Shown: piece by piece, positions 9,488 to 17,796 of the stretch
Position numbering within the stretch: position 1 is the stretch's first letter
Layout of the letters: the number at the start of each line of letters is the position of its first letter
Assembly (NCBI GenBank): GCA_016929295.1
Contig: JAFGJB010000064.1
Location: 1-33,681, forward strand
Length of the DNA stretch: 33,681 nt
Direction of reading: 5' to 3'
Origin: Candidatus Zhuqueibacterota bacterium
GTDB lineage: Bacteria > Zhuqueibacterota > Zhuqueibacteria > Residuimicrobiales > Krinioviventaceae
Program-made: the position numbers and the translations under genes
Notes under the pieces: generated by a model
Told to the model about the DNA's origin: nothing
What the model saw: only the letters and a program-made list of their open reading frames with translations
Database searches by the model: none

Positions 9488-10417
9488 TCATTCGGTTAAA
9501 ATTTCAATTTGAGAATCCCCGGCGCGCGGATCCATATCCAGAGCGCAGCGCAAGGCGACCAGAGCGACTTCGATCTGCGAGTCATCCGGCTCCCTTGTAG
9601 TTATTTTCTGCAGCCACAGCCCGGGCAACATGAACAGGCGCACGATTGGATTTTTGGCGGCTTTATCGGACAGGCGGATGAACTCGTATGAAATACCGCC
9701 GATGACCGGGACGAACGCCAATCGCAACAGCCGTTCGCCGATCGTATCCGGTTTGCCGAGGAACATGAAAACGACAATGCTGGTGAGCATGACAACGAAT
9801 AAAAAGCTGGTCCCGCAACGCGGATGGAGGGTGGTGAAGGGACGAGTCTCGTCGATAGTCAAACCTTTTTTTTCTTCAAAGGCATATACACTTTTATGCT
9901 CGGCACCGTGGTATTCAAATACACGGCGAATCTCCTTCCACCGGGAGATGAGATAAATATATGCCAAAAAGAAAAACAGACGAAGGAGACCATCCACGAT
10001 GTTAAAGACAATCGCGGACGAAAAATTGAAAAGATCGGCGATCAGCAACGGGACGTAGAAAAAGAGCGCCAAACCAACGGCAAATGAAAAAAGCAGCGTC
10101 AGAGCCAGCCAGATGTGCTCCCAGATGCTTTTCTTCGCCGGCGCTGTGCCATTCTTCTCTCTCTCTTCTTCCATGGCGATATTGCCCGAGAAGGTCAGAG
10201 CTTTGATGCCGAGGAGCAGCGCTTCAATTAAAATAACACCGCCGCGAAGCAGCGGCAAGCCGGCAAGTTTGAACTTTTTTGTTCTAGTCTGCCACGGCGC
10301 TTTCTTGACAACGATATCGCCATTGGGACGGCGCACCGCCACTGCATAGCTCTCCTGACTGCGCATGAGAACGCCTTCCATCACCGCCTGGCCGCCAACC
10401 ATTATCTTCTTTTCCAC
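9488..10417 (-). CDS. DUF1385 (YqhQ-like) multi-pass membrane protein
   Basis: This 309-residue protein belongs to the DUF1385 family by its opening VGGQAVMEGVLMRS, the AVRRPNGDIVV strand, and the intramembrane motif EYHGAEHKSVYAFEE followed by PRCGTSFL. About four hydrophobic segments are visible (~100-130, 137-160, 202-220, 230-245). The conserved His/Glu residues hint at metal binding or catalysis, but no biochemical role is established. The start is taken as GTG at 10417, with AGAGG 5 nt upstream; an ATG at codon 6 is possible but has a poorer ribosome-binding site. The gene comes directly after the rpmE terminator and heads a DUF1385-prfA-prmC(-rnr) run, a common neighbourhood for this family. 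Confidence 0.9.
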   Translation of the reverse strand: MEKKIMVGGQAVMEGVLMRSQESYAVAVRRPNGDIVVKKAPWQTRTKKFKLAGLPLLRGGVILIEALLLGIKALTFSGNIAMEEEREKNGTAPAKKSIWEHIWLALTLLFSFAVGLALFFYVPLLIADLFNFSSAIVFNIVDGLLRLFFFLAYIYLISRWKEIRRVFEYHGAEHKSVYAFEEKKGLTIDETRPFTTLHPRCGTSFLFVVMLTSIVVFMFLGKPDTIGERLLRLAFVPVIGGISYEFIRLSDKAAKNPIVRLFMLPGLWLQKITTREPDDSQIEVALVALRCALDMDPRAGDSQIEILTE

Positions 10418-10444
10418 GTCGCCTCTACATTTCTGCGCGGATAT

Positions 10445-10482
10445 AAAAAAACGGAATGATCGTGCAATCGCATATCATTCCG
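10445..10482 (-). terminator. Intrinsic terminator after rpmE
   Basis: A perfect 9-bp inverted repeat (CGGAATGAT at 10452-10460, ATCATTCCG at 10474-10482) has a 13-nt loop and is followed on the minus strand by seven T (10451-10445). It starts 24 bp past the rpmE stop and separates the rho-rpmE unit from DUF1385-prfA. Confidence 0.9.
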
Positions 10483-10506
10483 CTCGCACCCCGTGATGAA
10501 GGTCAG

Positions 10507-10722
10507 CTATTTCGCTGATGATGAATACTGAGCGTATTTTTTGCGGAACTTGTCAACTCGCCCGGCCGTGTCCACCAATTTTTGCTTGCCGGTGAAAAAC
10601 GGATGGCATTGTGAACAAATTTCGACGGTGATATCACCGATGGTCGTATGGGTCTGAAATTCATTCCCGCACGCACAGTGAACAGTGCCGAGTTTATATT
10701 CCGGGTGAATCCCTTGTTTCAC
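10507..10722 (-). CDS. rpmE: 50S ribosomal protein L31, zinc-binding (C+) type
   Basis: This 71-residue L31 carries the full set of zinc ligands of the C+ paralogue: Cys16 and Cys18 (HCACGNEF), then Cys36 and Cys39 (ICSQCHPF). The signature [20 protein letters not shown] confirms the family. It binds the central protuberance of the large ribosomal subunit. The start is GTG with a strong AGGAGG 5 nt upstream. It lies 82 bp downstream of rho and ends at its own terminator. No zinc-independent paralogue is visible in this window. Confidence 0.97.
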   Translation of the reverse strand: MKQGIHPEYKLGTVHCACGNEFQTHTTIGDITVEICSQCHPFFTGKQKLVDTAGRVDKFRKKYAQYSSSAK

Positions 10723-10804
10723 TTTTTCCTCCTAAAAAAGCACCATGAGAATATTTTTTCAACAGCATTTAAAATATAAATTTACACCTTGAAATGCAAG
10801 CTAT

Positions 10805-12052
10805 TTATACACTCATTGAATCGAGAAAAGACTTGTTGGAACGAGTGCCCTGCATCTTGCTCAGCAAGAATTCCATCGCTTCCACTGTATTGAGCTCGGA
10901 CAATAATTTGCGCAGGACCCAGATACGGTTGAGCTCTTTCTCGTCGAGGAGCAGCTCTTCTTTTCTGGTGCCGGAGCGGTTGACATCGATCGACGGAAAG
11001 ACGCGGCGGTCGGAGAGACGACGATCGAGTACGAGCTCCATGTTGCCGGTGCCCTTGAATTCTTCAAAGATGACTTCGTCCATGCGCGATCCGGTATCGA
11101 TGAGCGCCGTGGCGATGATCGTCAAGCTGCCGCCCTCTTCAATATTGCGCGCAGCGCCGAAGAAACGTTTGGGACGATGCAACGCGTTCGCATCCACACC
11201 GCCGGAGAGGATTTTACCGGAATGCGGCACCACCGCATTATGGGCGCGCGCCAATCGCGTGATAGAATCCAAAAGGATGACGACATCCTGACCATATTCG
11301 ACGAGTCGTTTGCTCTTTTCCAGCACCATCTCAGCGACCTGCACATGGCGCTCGGCCGGTTCGTCAAAGGTCGAGCTGATCACCTCTGCCTTGACGGATC
11401 GCTGCATATCGGTGACTTCTTCGGGTCGTTCATCGATGAGCAGGACGATCATTTTGATTTCCGGATGATTTTCCGAAATGCTGTTGGCGATTTGTTGCAG
11501 CAAAATGGTCTTGCCTGTCTTTGGCTGTGCCACGATCAGACCGCGCTGTCCCTTGCCAATCGGCGTAAGCATGTTCATCGTGCGCATCGAATAGCCGCCC
11601 TTCTTGGTCTCCAGGTTAATGCGCTCATCCGGATAAAGTGGCGTCAAATTATCAAACAAGATTTTCGTCTTGGCTTCTTCGGGATTTTCAAAGTTGATCG
11701 CTTCCACTTTGAGCAAGGCAAAAAAGCGCTCATTGTCTTTCGGGGGACGAATCTGACCCGATACCGTATCGCCGGTGCGCATGCCAAAGCGCTTTATCTG
11801 CGAGGGGGATACGTAAATATCATCAGGGCCGGGCAAATAGTTGTAATCAGACGAGCGAAGAAAACCATATCCATCCGGCAAGACCTCAAGCACGCCCTCT
11901 GCGAATATCAATCCCTCTTTTTCCGTCTGTTTTTCTATGATGCGGAAAATCAATTCGGCTTTTTTGATGCCCGTGACGCCGCTCACGCCAATTTCTTGCG
12001 CCAATTTTGCCAGTTCGGCGATCTTTTTCGTTTTTAATTCTGCAATATCCAT
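10805..12052 (-). CDS. rho: Transcription termination factor Rho
   Basis: This 415-residue hexameric RNA helicase has a Rho N-terminal helical domain (~1-45), a cold-shock-like RNA-binding domain (~50-125, [23 protein letters not shown] pattern) and a RecA-like ATPase domain. The ATPase shows a Walker A, AQPKTGKT (~174-181), [13 protein letters not shown], and a Walker B-like [14 protein letters not shown]. The Q-loop/R-loop region with SGGVDANAL is also present. There is no large insertion between the first two domains, unlike many Actinomycete and Bacteroidota Rhos. AGAGGAAAG precedes the ATG. The leader upstream is about 200 bp and contains a candidate promoter and a palindrome. Confidence 0.98.
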   Translation of the reverse strand: MDIAELKTKKIAELAKLAQEIGVSGVTGIKKAELIFRIIEKQTEKEGLIFAEGVLEVLPDGYGFLRSSDYNYLPGPDDIYVSPSQIKRFGMRTGDTVSGQIRPPKDNERFFALLKVEAINFENPEEAKTKILFDNLTPLYPDERINLETKKGGYSMRTMNMLTPIGKGQRGLIVAQPKTGKTILLQQIANSISENHPEIKMIVLLIDERPEEVTDMQRSVKAEVISSTFDEPAERHVQVAEMVLEKSKRLVEYGQDVVILLDSITRLARAHNAVVPHSGKILSGGVDANALHRPKRFFGAARNIEEGGSLTIIATALIDTGSRMDEVIFEEFKGTGNMELVLDRRLSDRRVFPSIDVNRSGTRKEELLLDEKELNRIWVLRKLLSELNTVEAMEFLLSKMQGTRSNKSFLDSMSV

Positions 12053-12262
12053 TGCTTTCCTCTTTGATGATTATTTGTTTTTTCATATTGGACACATACA
12101 AGAGACCTGCGAGTCTCGCACAAATTGCTCTTTTCAATCTCTATATTTATAAAGCTATTATATGGCAGGTGATCAAATTTGCTCATGGTCGCCTAAAAAC
12201 GCATGGGACATCCCTGGTGACTCATATTAATGTCCAAAATGAATGGAATATTCCTTCTGTGC
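12053..12262 (-). promoter_or_regulatory. rho leader region with candidate -10 box and palindrome
   Basis: This 210-bp gap between the ABC ATPase stop and the rho start has no gene. On the minus strand it holds a perfect TATAAT (12162-12157) about 105 bp upstream of rho, with only a poor -35 match. Further downstream is the palindrome TGCGAG-T-CTCGCA (12108-12120), whose 1-nt centre suits a dimeric DNA-binding protein better than an RNA hairpin. No intrinsic terminator for the ABC ATPase gene could be identified here. Confidence 0.35.
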
Positions 12263-13345
12263 TTAATGAATGATGTTATCTGCGCGATCAAAAAAGTATG
12301 CTTTGGCAAAATCAAATCCCAGTCGACATTCGGCGCCAACCTTGAGGTCTGGTCGCGGACTCACTCTGGCCGTCAGCACATCTTTGCCGATGCGAAGATA
12401 GAGGACGGTCTCATTTCCCATCGGTTCGATCACCTCAATGGAGGCCATTGCTGGAGCATCAATCTCACTCTCATATTGAATATGCTCCGGTCGAATGCCC
12501 AAGGTAATATCTTCATCAACAAATGAGCCGAGCTTCTCGGCAATCGTCGCCGGCAGCGGCAGGGACAAACCGTCCGTCCGAAATTCCAGTTGCGCCTTTC
12601 TTTCAATTCGACCATGTAAAAAATTCATCGCCGGACTGCCGATGAAACCGGCGACGAATTTGTTCACCGGCTTGTTGTAGAGATTTAAAGGCGTGTCTAT
12701 CTGCTGGATGACGCCGTCTTTGAGCACGACGATGCGGTCGCCCATGGTCATGGCTTCGATCTGATCGTGCGTCACATAGATCATCGTTGACTCCAAGCGC
12801 GAGTGCAATTTCGATATTTCGGTACGCATCTGGACGCGTAATTTGGCATCCAGATTGGACAGCGGTTCGTCGAAAAGGAAAACCTTGGGTTTTCGCACAA
12901 TGGCGCGTCCAACAGCAACTCTTTGTCGCTGGCCTCCTGACAATGCTTTTGGCTTGCGATCGAGAAGATGCGAAATATCGAGGATGTCGGCCGCCTCGCG
13001 CACCCGTTGATCAATTTCCTCTTTGGAGAATTTTCGCAACTTGAGGCCAAACGCCATGTTTTCATAGACAGTCATGTGCGGATACAAGGCATAATTCTGA
13101 AAGACCATCGCAATATCTCGATCCTTTGGCGGCACCTGATTGACAACTCTGTCATCAATGCGCAGCTCCCCGGACGATATGTCTTCCAAACCGGCGATCA
13201 TCCGCAAAAGAGTTGATTTCCCGCATCCCGAAGGGCCGACGAGCACGATGAATTCTTTGTCCTGAATGTCAAGATCGGCGGCGTTGACCGCGACGAGATT
13301 GTTGTCGTAAATTTTGGTAACCTGTCGAAGACTGACCTGTGCCAC
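12263..13345 (-). CDS. ugpC: Sugar ABC transporter ATP-binding protein (MalK/UgpC/MsmX type)
   Basis: This 360-residue ATPase has all nucleotide-binding motifs: Walker A GPSGCGKST (~37-45), Q-loop VFQNYALYPHM, signature LSGGQRQRVAVGRA (~134), Walker B VFLFDEPLSNLDA and the switch His in VTHDQ. The C-terminal ~120 residues form the MOP/TOBE-like regulatory domain of carbohydrate importers (GIRPEHI). No permease or binding protein gene lies nearby, so it may serve several importers as MsmX does. The symbol is given by family resemblance; the transported sugar is unknown. The start is GTG with GGGTGAG upstream. An operator-like palindrome lies 19 bp upstream of the start. Confidence 0.9.
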   Translation of the reverse strand: MAQVSLRQVTKIYDNNLVAVNAADLDIQDKEFIVLVGPSGCGKSTLLRMIAGLEDISSGELRIDDRVVNQVPPKDRDIAMVFQNYALYPHMTVYENMAFGLKLRKFSKEEIDQRVREAADILDISHLLDRKPKALSGGQRQRVAVGRAIVRKPKVFLFDEPLSNLDAKLRVQMRTEISKLHSRLESTMIYVTHDQIEAMTMGDRIVVLKDGVIQQIDTPLNLYNKPVNKFVAGFIGSPAMNFLHGRIERKAQLEFRTDGLSLPLPATIAEKLGSFVDEDITLGIRPEHIQYESEIDAPAMASIEVIEPMGNETVLYLRIGKDVLTARVSPRPDLKVGAECRLGFDFAKAYFFDRADNIIH

Positions 13346-13363
13346 TAACTCACCCGATATTAT

Positions 13364-13376
13364 TGAAAGCGTTTCA
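13364..13376. promoter_or_regulatory. LacI-family-like operator upstream of the sugar ABC ATPase
   Basis: The 13-bp sequence TGAAAGCGTTTCA has perfect 5-bp arms around GCG. It resembles LacI/GalR/CcpA-family operators, which share TGAAA/TTTCA arms and a central CpG. It differs from the classical 14-bp form by one missing base. The location, 19 bp before the GTG of a sugar-importer ATPase, fits repression, but no regulator gene is present in the window. Confidence 0.4.
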
Positions 13377-13473
13377 TTTTACAGAGTCTTGCCATTTTAA
13401 TACTAGTCGGAGAATGAAACGGGATGCCACAACTTTGAGGTCATGAAGGCTGTATTAAATTAACCAAAATAAC

Positions 13474-14748
13474 CTACTTTGTCAAGCCTTTTATTGCCGT
13501 CAAAGCTTCTCCAACGACATAGTGCGAACCCGTCACACATATGACCCAGTCATCGCGCGCGTGAGTGCGAACGTTTTGCAGTCCTTCGGCAACTTTACAG
13601 GGCGGAAATAAATTGACTCCGATGTCCGCCAAAGTTGTATGCAATTCGTATGCCGAAATTGCTCTGGCCGAATCAGGCTCAACCGGCTGCACCAGATAGG
13701 CAATCTCCGCTATCAGCTGGGTTATTTGACCAACGTCCTTGTCTTTCAAAAGACCGAACACAAAGACGATCTTTTTCCCTGCGCACAGTTGGCGCAGGCT
13801 ACGGACAAGCTGTCCGATCGAGGCCACATTGTGCGCGACGTCGCAGATGATTAACGGTTGCTGGTGAATGACCTGAAATCGTCCGGGCCAGCCGACGCCT
13901 TTGAGACCCGCCGCGACCTCCTCATCTTTGATGAGCCAGCGGCTCGACAGAACATCGCATGCGGCAATAGCAAGACAGGCGTTCGAAACCTGAAAATCTC
14001 CGTTCATGCCCACGATATAGCGACCATTTCGTTTCCCACCTTGAATGGTAAAGCTGGTTGTGCCAATCTCTTGCTTTTCAATTGTATAGTGATAAAGTTC
14101 ATTCATCCGGTAAAACGGTGCGTTCTCTCGGGCAGCTCGATCGACGAAAACAGCCATAACATCAGGCGGCATCTCACCGAGCAAGCAGGGACGTCCATTT
14201 TTAATGATCCCGGCTTTCTCACCGGCAATCTGCACAAGCGTGGCGCCGAGATGCTCGGTATGATCGAACGAAATCGTGGTGATAATCGACAATTCCGGAA
14301 CAACGACATTCGTTGCATCAAGGCGGCCGCCAAGACCGACCTCAAGAAACACAATATCCGCCATCAATTCAGCAAAGTAGACAAACGCCAGCAGCGTGAG
14401 CGTCTCGAAATAGGTGGCATTGTACTTTTCGATGACCGGACGCAGGCGATCCACAAGATCACCAAAGTCAGATTCGCTGATCTGTTCGCCGTTCAAGCTG
14501 ATTCTCTCGCGCACATCGATGAGATGCGGAGAGGTGTATAGACCTGTTCTGTAACCGGCGCTCCTGAAAATCGACTCCAGCATCGCGGCAACCGAACCTT
14601 TGCCATTGGTGCCGGCAATGTGCACAAAGCTGGTCTTACAATGGGGACTATCCAGCTCGGCCAACATCCTGTTCATGCTGGCCAATCCCAATTTCCAGCC
14701 GAAAACAATTCGACTGTTCAGGAACAAAAGCGCACGATCATATGTCAT
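13474..14748 (-). CDS. folC: Bifunctional folylpolyglutamate synthase / dihydrofolate synthase
   Basis: This 424-residue Mur-ligase-family enzyme adds glutamate to dihydropteroate and to folates. The ATP-binding P-loop is IAGTNGKGS (~46-52), followed by YTSPHLIDVRERISLNG (~75-91) and the FLEVGLGGRLDATN signature (~135-148). SFDHTEHLGATL and GEKAGIIK are also present. The usual DGAHN of the C-terminal domain reads DVAHN here, a mild deviation. The length is normal. The gene follows the propeller gene by 12 bp and ends the long run that begins at alaS; no strong Shine-Dalgarno is seen before the ATG, which suggests translational coupling. Confidence 0.95.
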   Translation of the reverse strand: MTYDRALLFLNSRIVFGWKLGLASMNRMLAELDSPHCKTSFVHIAGTNGKGSVAAMLESIFRSAGYRTGLYTSPHLIDVRERISLNGEQISESDFGDLVDRLRPVIEKYNATYFETLTLLAFVYFAELMADIVFLEVGLGGRLDATNVVVPELSIITTISFDHTEHLGATLVQIAGEKAGIIKNGRPCLLGEMPPDVMAVFVDRAARENAPFYRMNELYHYTIEKQEIGTTSFTIQGGKRNGRYIVGMNGDFQVSNACLAIAACDVLSSRWLIKDEEVAAGLKGVGWPGRFQVIHQQPLIICDVAHNVASIGQLVRSLRQLCAGKKIVFVFGLLKDKDVGQITQLIAEIAYLVQPVEPDSARAISAYELHTTLADIGVNLFPPCKVAEGLQNVRTHARDDWVICVTGSHYVVGEALTAIKGLTK

Positions 14749-14760
14749 ATCAACAGATAA

Positions 14761-16437
14761 TTAATCATTACGAAAGGGATTGTTCCAGTAAAAGCGCGTC
14801 AAGCCGCGAGCGGTGCCAAAATAGATGTGATCATCATCCAGTTCGATGGCATAGACGCGATCATCAGCCAGTCCATCTTGCATGGTGAACTGGCGCCAAC
14901 GCTGCATTCTCCTGTCAAATTTGAGCGCTCCCTCGTTTGTCGCGACCCAGACCGCCTGGCGAGAGGCTAAAATTCGATTGATGCCGGCGTCAGTCCGGTA
15001 CTCTTTGGCCGGTGGATCGAGCCATTCATTTGTCGCGGCGTTGAATCCGTATACTCCCCAGTCCGAGCCAAACCAGATTTCCTCTCCCCACGCAGAAATG
15101 GCAAAAATCGGTCGCGAGACAAGATTTTCGTCCAGGCCACTGTAATAGCCGCCGCTGTGCGAGTGTTTGTCATAAACATAGAGGCCAAATTCCGTTGCCA
15201 ACCACAGAAAATTATCTTGCTGCGCGATGTCGTAGACTCGGACAATTCGATGCGTGGGAAATCTCAGCTCTTCAATCCTCATGGAATCTGTCCCGACCGT
15301 GCCGAGATCCAGTCTGTCGACGCCAAAGTCGGTGCCGATCCACAAAAACCGTTCATCCAGCGCGACTTTATGGATCAGGTCGTTGCGCAGACCATGAGAT
15401 GTATTGTAGGTGCGCCACATATTTTTCTGTTTATCGAAACGAACCAGGCCGTTTCGCGTGCCGAACCACACCGTGCGTGCATCCGCCGCAATAGAGGTGA
15501 TCTCTTCGCTGGCAAACCCGGTGATCAATCGAGGCTCATAATAGACGGGTTTTGCGAATAAACCGCGCCATTCTGTGACGCCGGTGGGCTCATTGTGCTC
15601 CTGCATGCCGGCAAGCCAATAGGCATCATGATCTTTCTCGATGTCATCCACAACCTCATCCCACAGACCAAAATCGAGCAGTTCCAACCTCATCGTATTC
15701 AGATCACCGCGAGCGGCGCCGAGCCCCCAGGTGCCGAGCCAGAGATTGTTCCAATCATCTCGTATCCAGGTCGTAATTTGCCAGTGCCGAAACTGCAAAT
15801 CATCAATATAGTGCTGGCGCGCATCAAACAAAAAGCCGCCGTCCATAAAAAAGCTGGGCAGAGAGCGACTTTTTTGCTCTCGGGCGCCATGCCATATGAT
15901 GAACTCGTCGGACAGGGGTGGGATGATTTCCTGGAATTGTGTCGAGACGTTATCCGACGCATACCAGAGGTTATCCGACGTGACGACGTAAATCTGTCGA
16001 TCTTGACCAAATCCGACGGAGGTGATGTACTGGTTGATCATTCCCATCTCATCATAAAAAGCGCTGCGCCACAGTTGCGAAGCGGGCTCCAGATAGCTGA
16101 TGCCCTCTTTTGTCACAGCCCACAAAAAACCCGTATTTAAATCCATCGCCGCCAGAAAAACATCGTTATCAGGCAACCCATTGCTCGTCGTCCACGGGAA
16201 ATCCCATTTGTAACTGAACTTGTTCAGTCGGGCAATGCCGCCCGTTGTGCAAAAGTAAATAAAAGTATGTCCGATCGAGATAGAACGGACAAAGCGAGTT
16301 GTGCCGATGGTCATCCAATCGCCTTGCTCGTACGCTCTGTTGGTCTCGCGAATTCTGTAGCGCACATCCGCAGTGGAGAGTGAGGAAAAAAAACTGCTGA
16401 CAAGCAGGCAGAGTATAAAATGATTTTTCACCGGCAT
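14761..16437 (-). CDS. Secreted 'two-component regulator propeller' beta-propeller protein
   Basis: This 558-residue protein starts with a signal peptide (hydrophobic ~6-20, cleavage likely after LSTA). The rest is built of repeated propeller strands of the Reg_prop type: a run such as VWFGTRNGLVRFD, LWIGTDFGVDRLD, LWLATEFGLYVYD, IWFGSDWGVYGFN, VWVATNEGALKFD and IYFGTARGLTRFY recurs about every 45-60 residues in the second half, with SNGLPDNDV and DGLADDRVYAI turns. Such repeats usually form the periplasmic sensor half of hybrid two-component systems; here no membrane anchor, kinase or DNA-binding domain follows. The ATG is only 3 bp after the stop of the sigma-54 response regulator gene, suggesting tight coupling. 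The ligand is unknown. No sorting domain is visible at the C-terminus. Confidence 0.85.
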   Translation of the reverse strand: MPVKNHFILCLLVSSFFSSLSTADVRYRIRETNRAYEQGDWMTIGTTRFVRSISIGHTFIYFCTTGGIARLNKFSYKWDFPWTTSNGLPDNDVFLAAMDLNTGFLWAVTKEGISYLEPASQLWRSAFYDEMGMINQYITSVGFGQDRQIYVVTSDNLWYASDNVSTQFQEIIPPLSDEFIIWHGAREQKSRSLPSFFMDGGFLFDARQHYIDDLQFRHWQITTWIRDDWNNLWLGTWGLGAARGDLNTMRLELLDFGLWDEVVDDIEKDHDAYWLAGMQEHNEPTGVTEWRGLFAKPVYYEPRLITGFASEEITSIAADARTVWFGTRNGLVRFDKQKNMWRTYNTSHGLRNDLIHKVALDERFLWIGTDFGVDRLDLGTVGTDSMRIEELRFPTHRIVRVYDIAQQDNFLWLATEFGLYVYDKHSHSGGYYSGLDENLVSRPIFAISAWGEEIWFGSDWGVYGFNAATNEWLDPPAKEYRTDAGINRILASRQAVWVATNEGALKFDRRMQRWRQFTMQDGLADDRVYAIELDDDHIYFGTARGLTRFYWNNPFRND

Positions 16438-16440
16438 TGG

Positions 16441-17793
16441 CTATTTAATTCCATATTTTTGTAATTTCTTGTGCAAGTTGGCACGGTCCGTCTGCAATGT
16501 AGCTGCCATGCGACTGACATTTCCTTGATGTCTGGCAAATGCCCTTTGCAGCACCTGACTTTCAAAATGCTTCAACAGCTCTTTCAGCGGCATTTTTTCT
16601 GTATTCTCGACATCATTGCCGGAATCAACTGGCAGAGGCTTGATTGCGAGCACGTTTTGAACATCCGATTCAGCGATTTCATCACCCCGAATCATGATGC
16701 TTAGACGCTCCATGATATTTTTGAGTTCCCGGATATTACCCGGCCAATGATAATTCAGCAAAAGTCCAAGGCCGGCGGATGTCAGTTTCTTTGCGCGCTT
16801 GCCGTTTTTAGCTGCGTAAACGTCCAAAAAGTGGTCGACCAGAGCCGGGATGTCCTGCTTGTGTTGGCGCAACGGCGGCACTTGGATCGGGATGACATTG
16901 AGACGAAAATACAAGTCCTCACGAAACCTGCCGGCGGCGATCTCTTGCAGCAGATCTTTATTAGTGGCGGAGAGAATTCTCACGTTAAATTTTTGTGATT
17001 TTGTGCTGCCGACGCGGGTGAACTCGTTTTCCTGCAGCACGCGCAAAAGTTTTGCCTGCGTCTCCGGAGCCATGTCGCCAACTTCATCCAGCAGCAGCGT
17101 GCCACCCTCGGCTTCTTCGATCAGACCGCTCTTTCGTCTGTTTGCCCCGGTGAATGCGCCTTTTTCATATCCGAACAACTCGCTTTCAATGAGCTCGCGC
17201 GGCAATGCCGCGCAGTTGAGCTGGACAATTTGTCCGCTGCGGCCACTTTGTTGATGAATTTCTCTGGCGACAAGTTCTTTGCCCGTGCCATTTTCACCAT
17301 AGATGAGAATTCGCCCCTCACTGGGAGCAGCACGTCTGATCGTCTCGCTCAATGCCTGCATTTGGGGTGATTGGCCGATCATGCGGTAGTCGAGATCGAC
17401 GATATTTCTGAGCTCTTTCACCTGCGCTTCGACGTACAGCTGTTTCTCAAGCTTTTTGACCTCCAATAACACTTTGTCAGGATGGAGCGGTTTCTCCATA
17501 AAATCATAGGCGCCCAGCTTCGTTGCTTTGACCGCTGTCGCAATATCGGACTGACCGGAAATCATGATAATTTTAAGCGCCGGCTGGTGAGATATCATCG
17601 ACTCCAGGGCCGCGAGGCCGCCAATTCCGGGCATCATCACATCGCAAAAGGCCAGGTCAAACTGTTCAACCTGGGTGATATCGCGGGCTTGTTCGCCATT
17701 TTCGCACACTGTCAGCTGGTGACCATCTTTTTCCAACAGCCACATCAAAGAGCTGCGAATATTTTTATCATCATCAACGACCAGTATTCGCAT
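16441..17793 (-). CDS. NtrC/NtrX-family sigma-54-dependent response regulator
   Basis: This 450-residue regulator has three domains. The receiver (~1-120) carries the acidic pocket VVDDD, phosphoacceptor Asp51 (LAFCDVMMPG) and Lys101 (MEKPLHP). The AAA+ domain has Walker A YGENGTGKE (~165-173), the sigma-54 contact loop GAFTGA (~212-217) and LLLDEVGDM. The C-terminal Fis-type helix-turn-helix ends the protein (GNVSRMAATLQTDRANLHKKL). The arrangement and tail resemble NtrX. It should activate transcription at -24/-12 promoters when phosphorylated. No histidine kinase lies in the window. Its ATG comes 3 bp after the hflX stop, with AGGAG upstream, and the propeller gene follows after 3 bp. Confidence 0.94.
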   Translation of the reverse strand: MRILVVDDDKNIRSSLMWLLEKDGHQLTVCENGEQARDITQVEQFDLAFCDVMMPGIGGLAALESMISHQPALKIIMISGQSDIATAVKATKLGAYDFMEKPLHPDKVLLEVKKLEKQLYVEAQVKELRNIVDLDYRMIGQSPQMQALSETIRRAAPSEGRILIYGENGTGKELVAREIHQQSGRSGQIVQLNCAALPRELIESELFGYEKGAFTGANRRKSGLIEEAEGGTLLLDEVGDMAPETQAKLLRVLQENEFTRVGSTKSQKFNVRILSATNKDLLQEIAAGRFREDLYFRLNVIPIQVPPLRQHKQDIPALVDHFLDVYAAKNGKRAKKLTSAGLGLLLNYHWPGNIRELKNIMERLSIMIRGDEIAESDVQNVLAIKPLPVDSGNDVENTEKMPLKELLKHFESQVLQRAFARHQGNVSRMAATLQTDRANLHKKLQKYGIK

Positions 17794-17796
17794 AGA

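Noticed and set aside
11177-12037. Long open frame (286 codons) on the plus strand opposite rho
   Set aside because: It is a shadow of the conserved rho gene: no recognisable motif, no ribosome-binding site, and the opposite strand encodes a complete Rho.
12244-12255. GGAATATTCC palindrome near the end of the ABC ATPase gene as a terminator
   Set aside because: The stem is short and AT-rich with no loop and no T run; chance is sufficient explanation.
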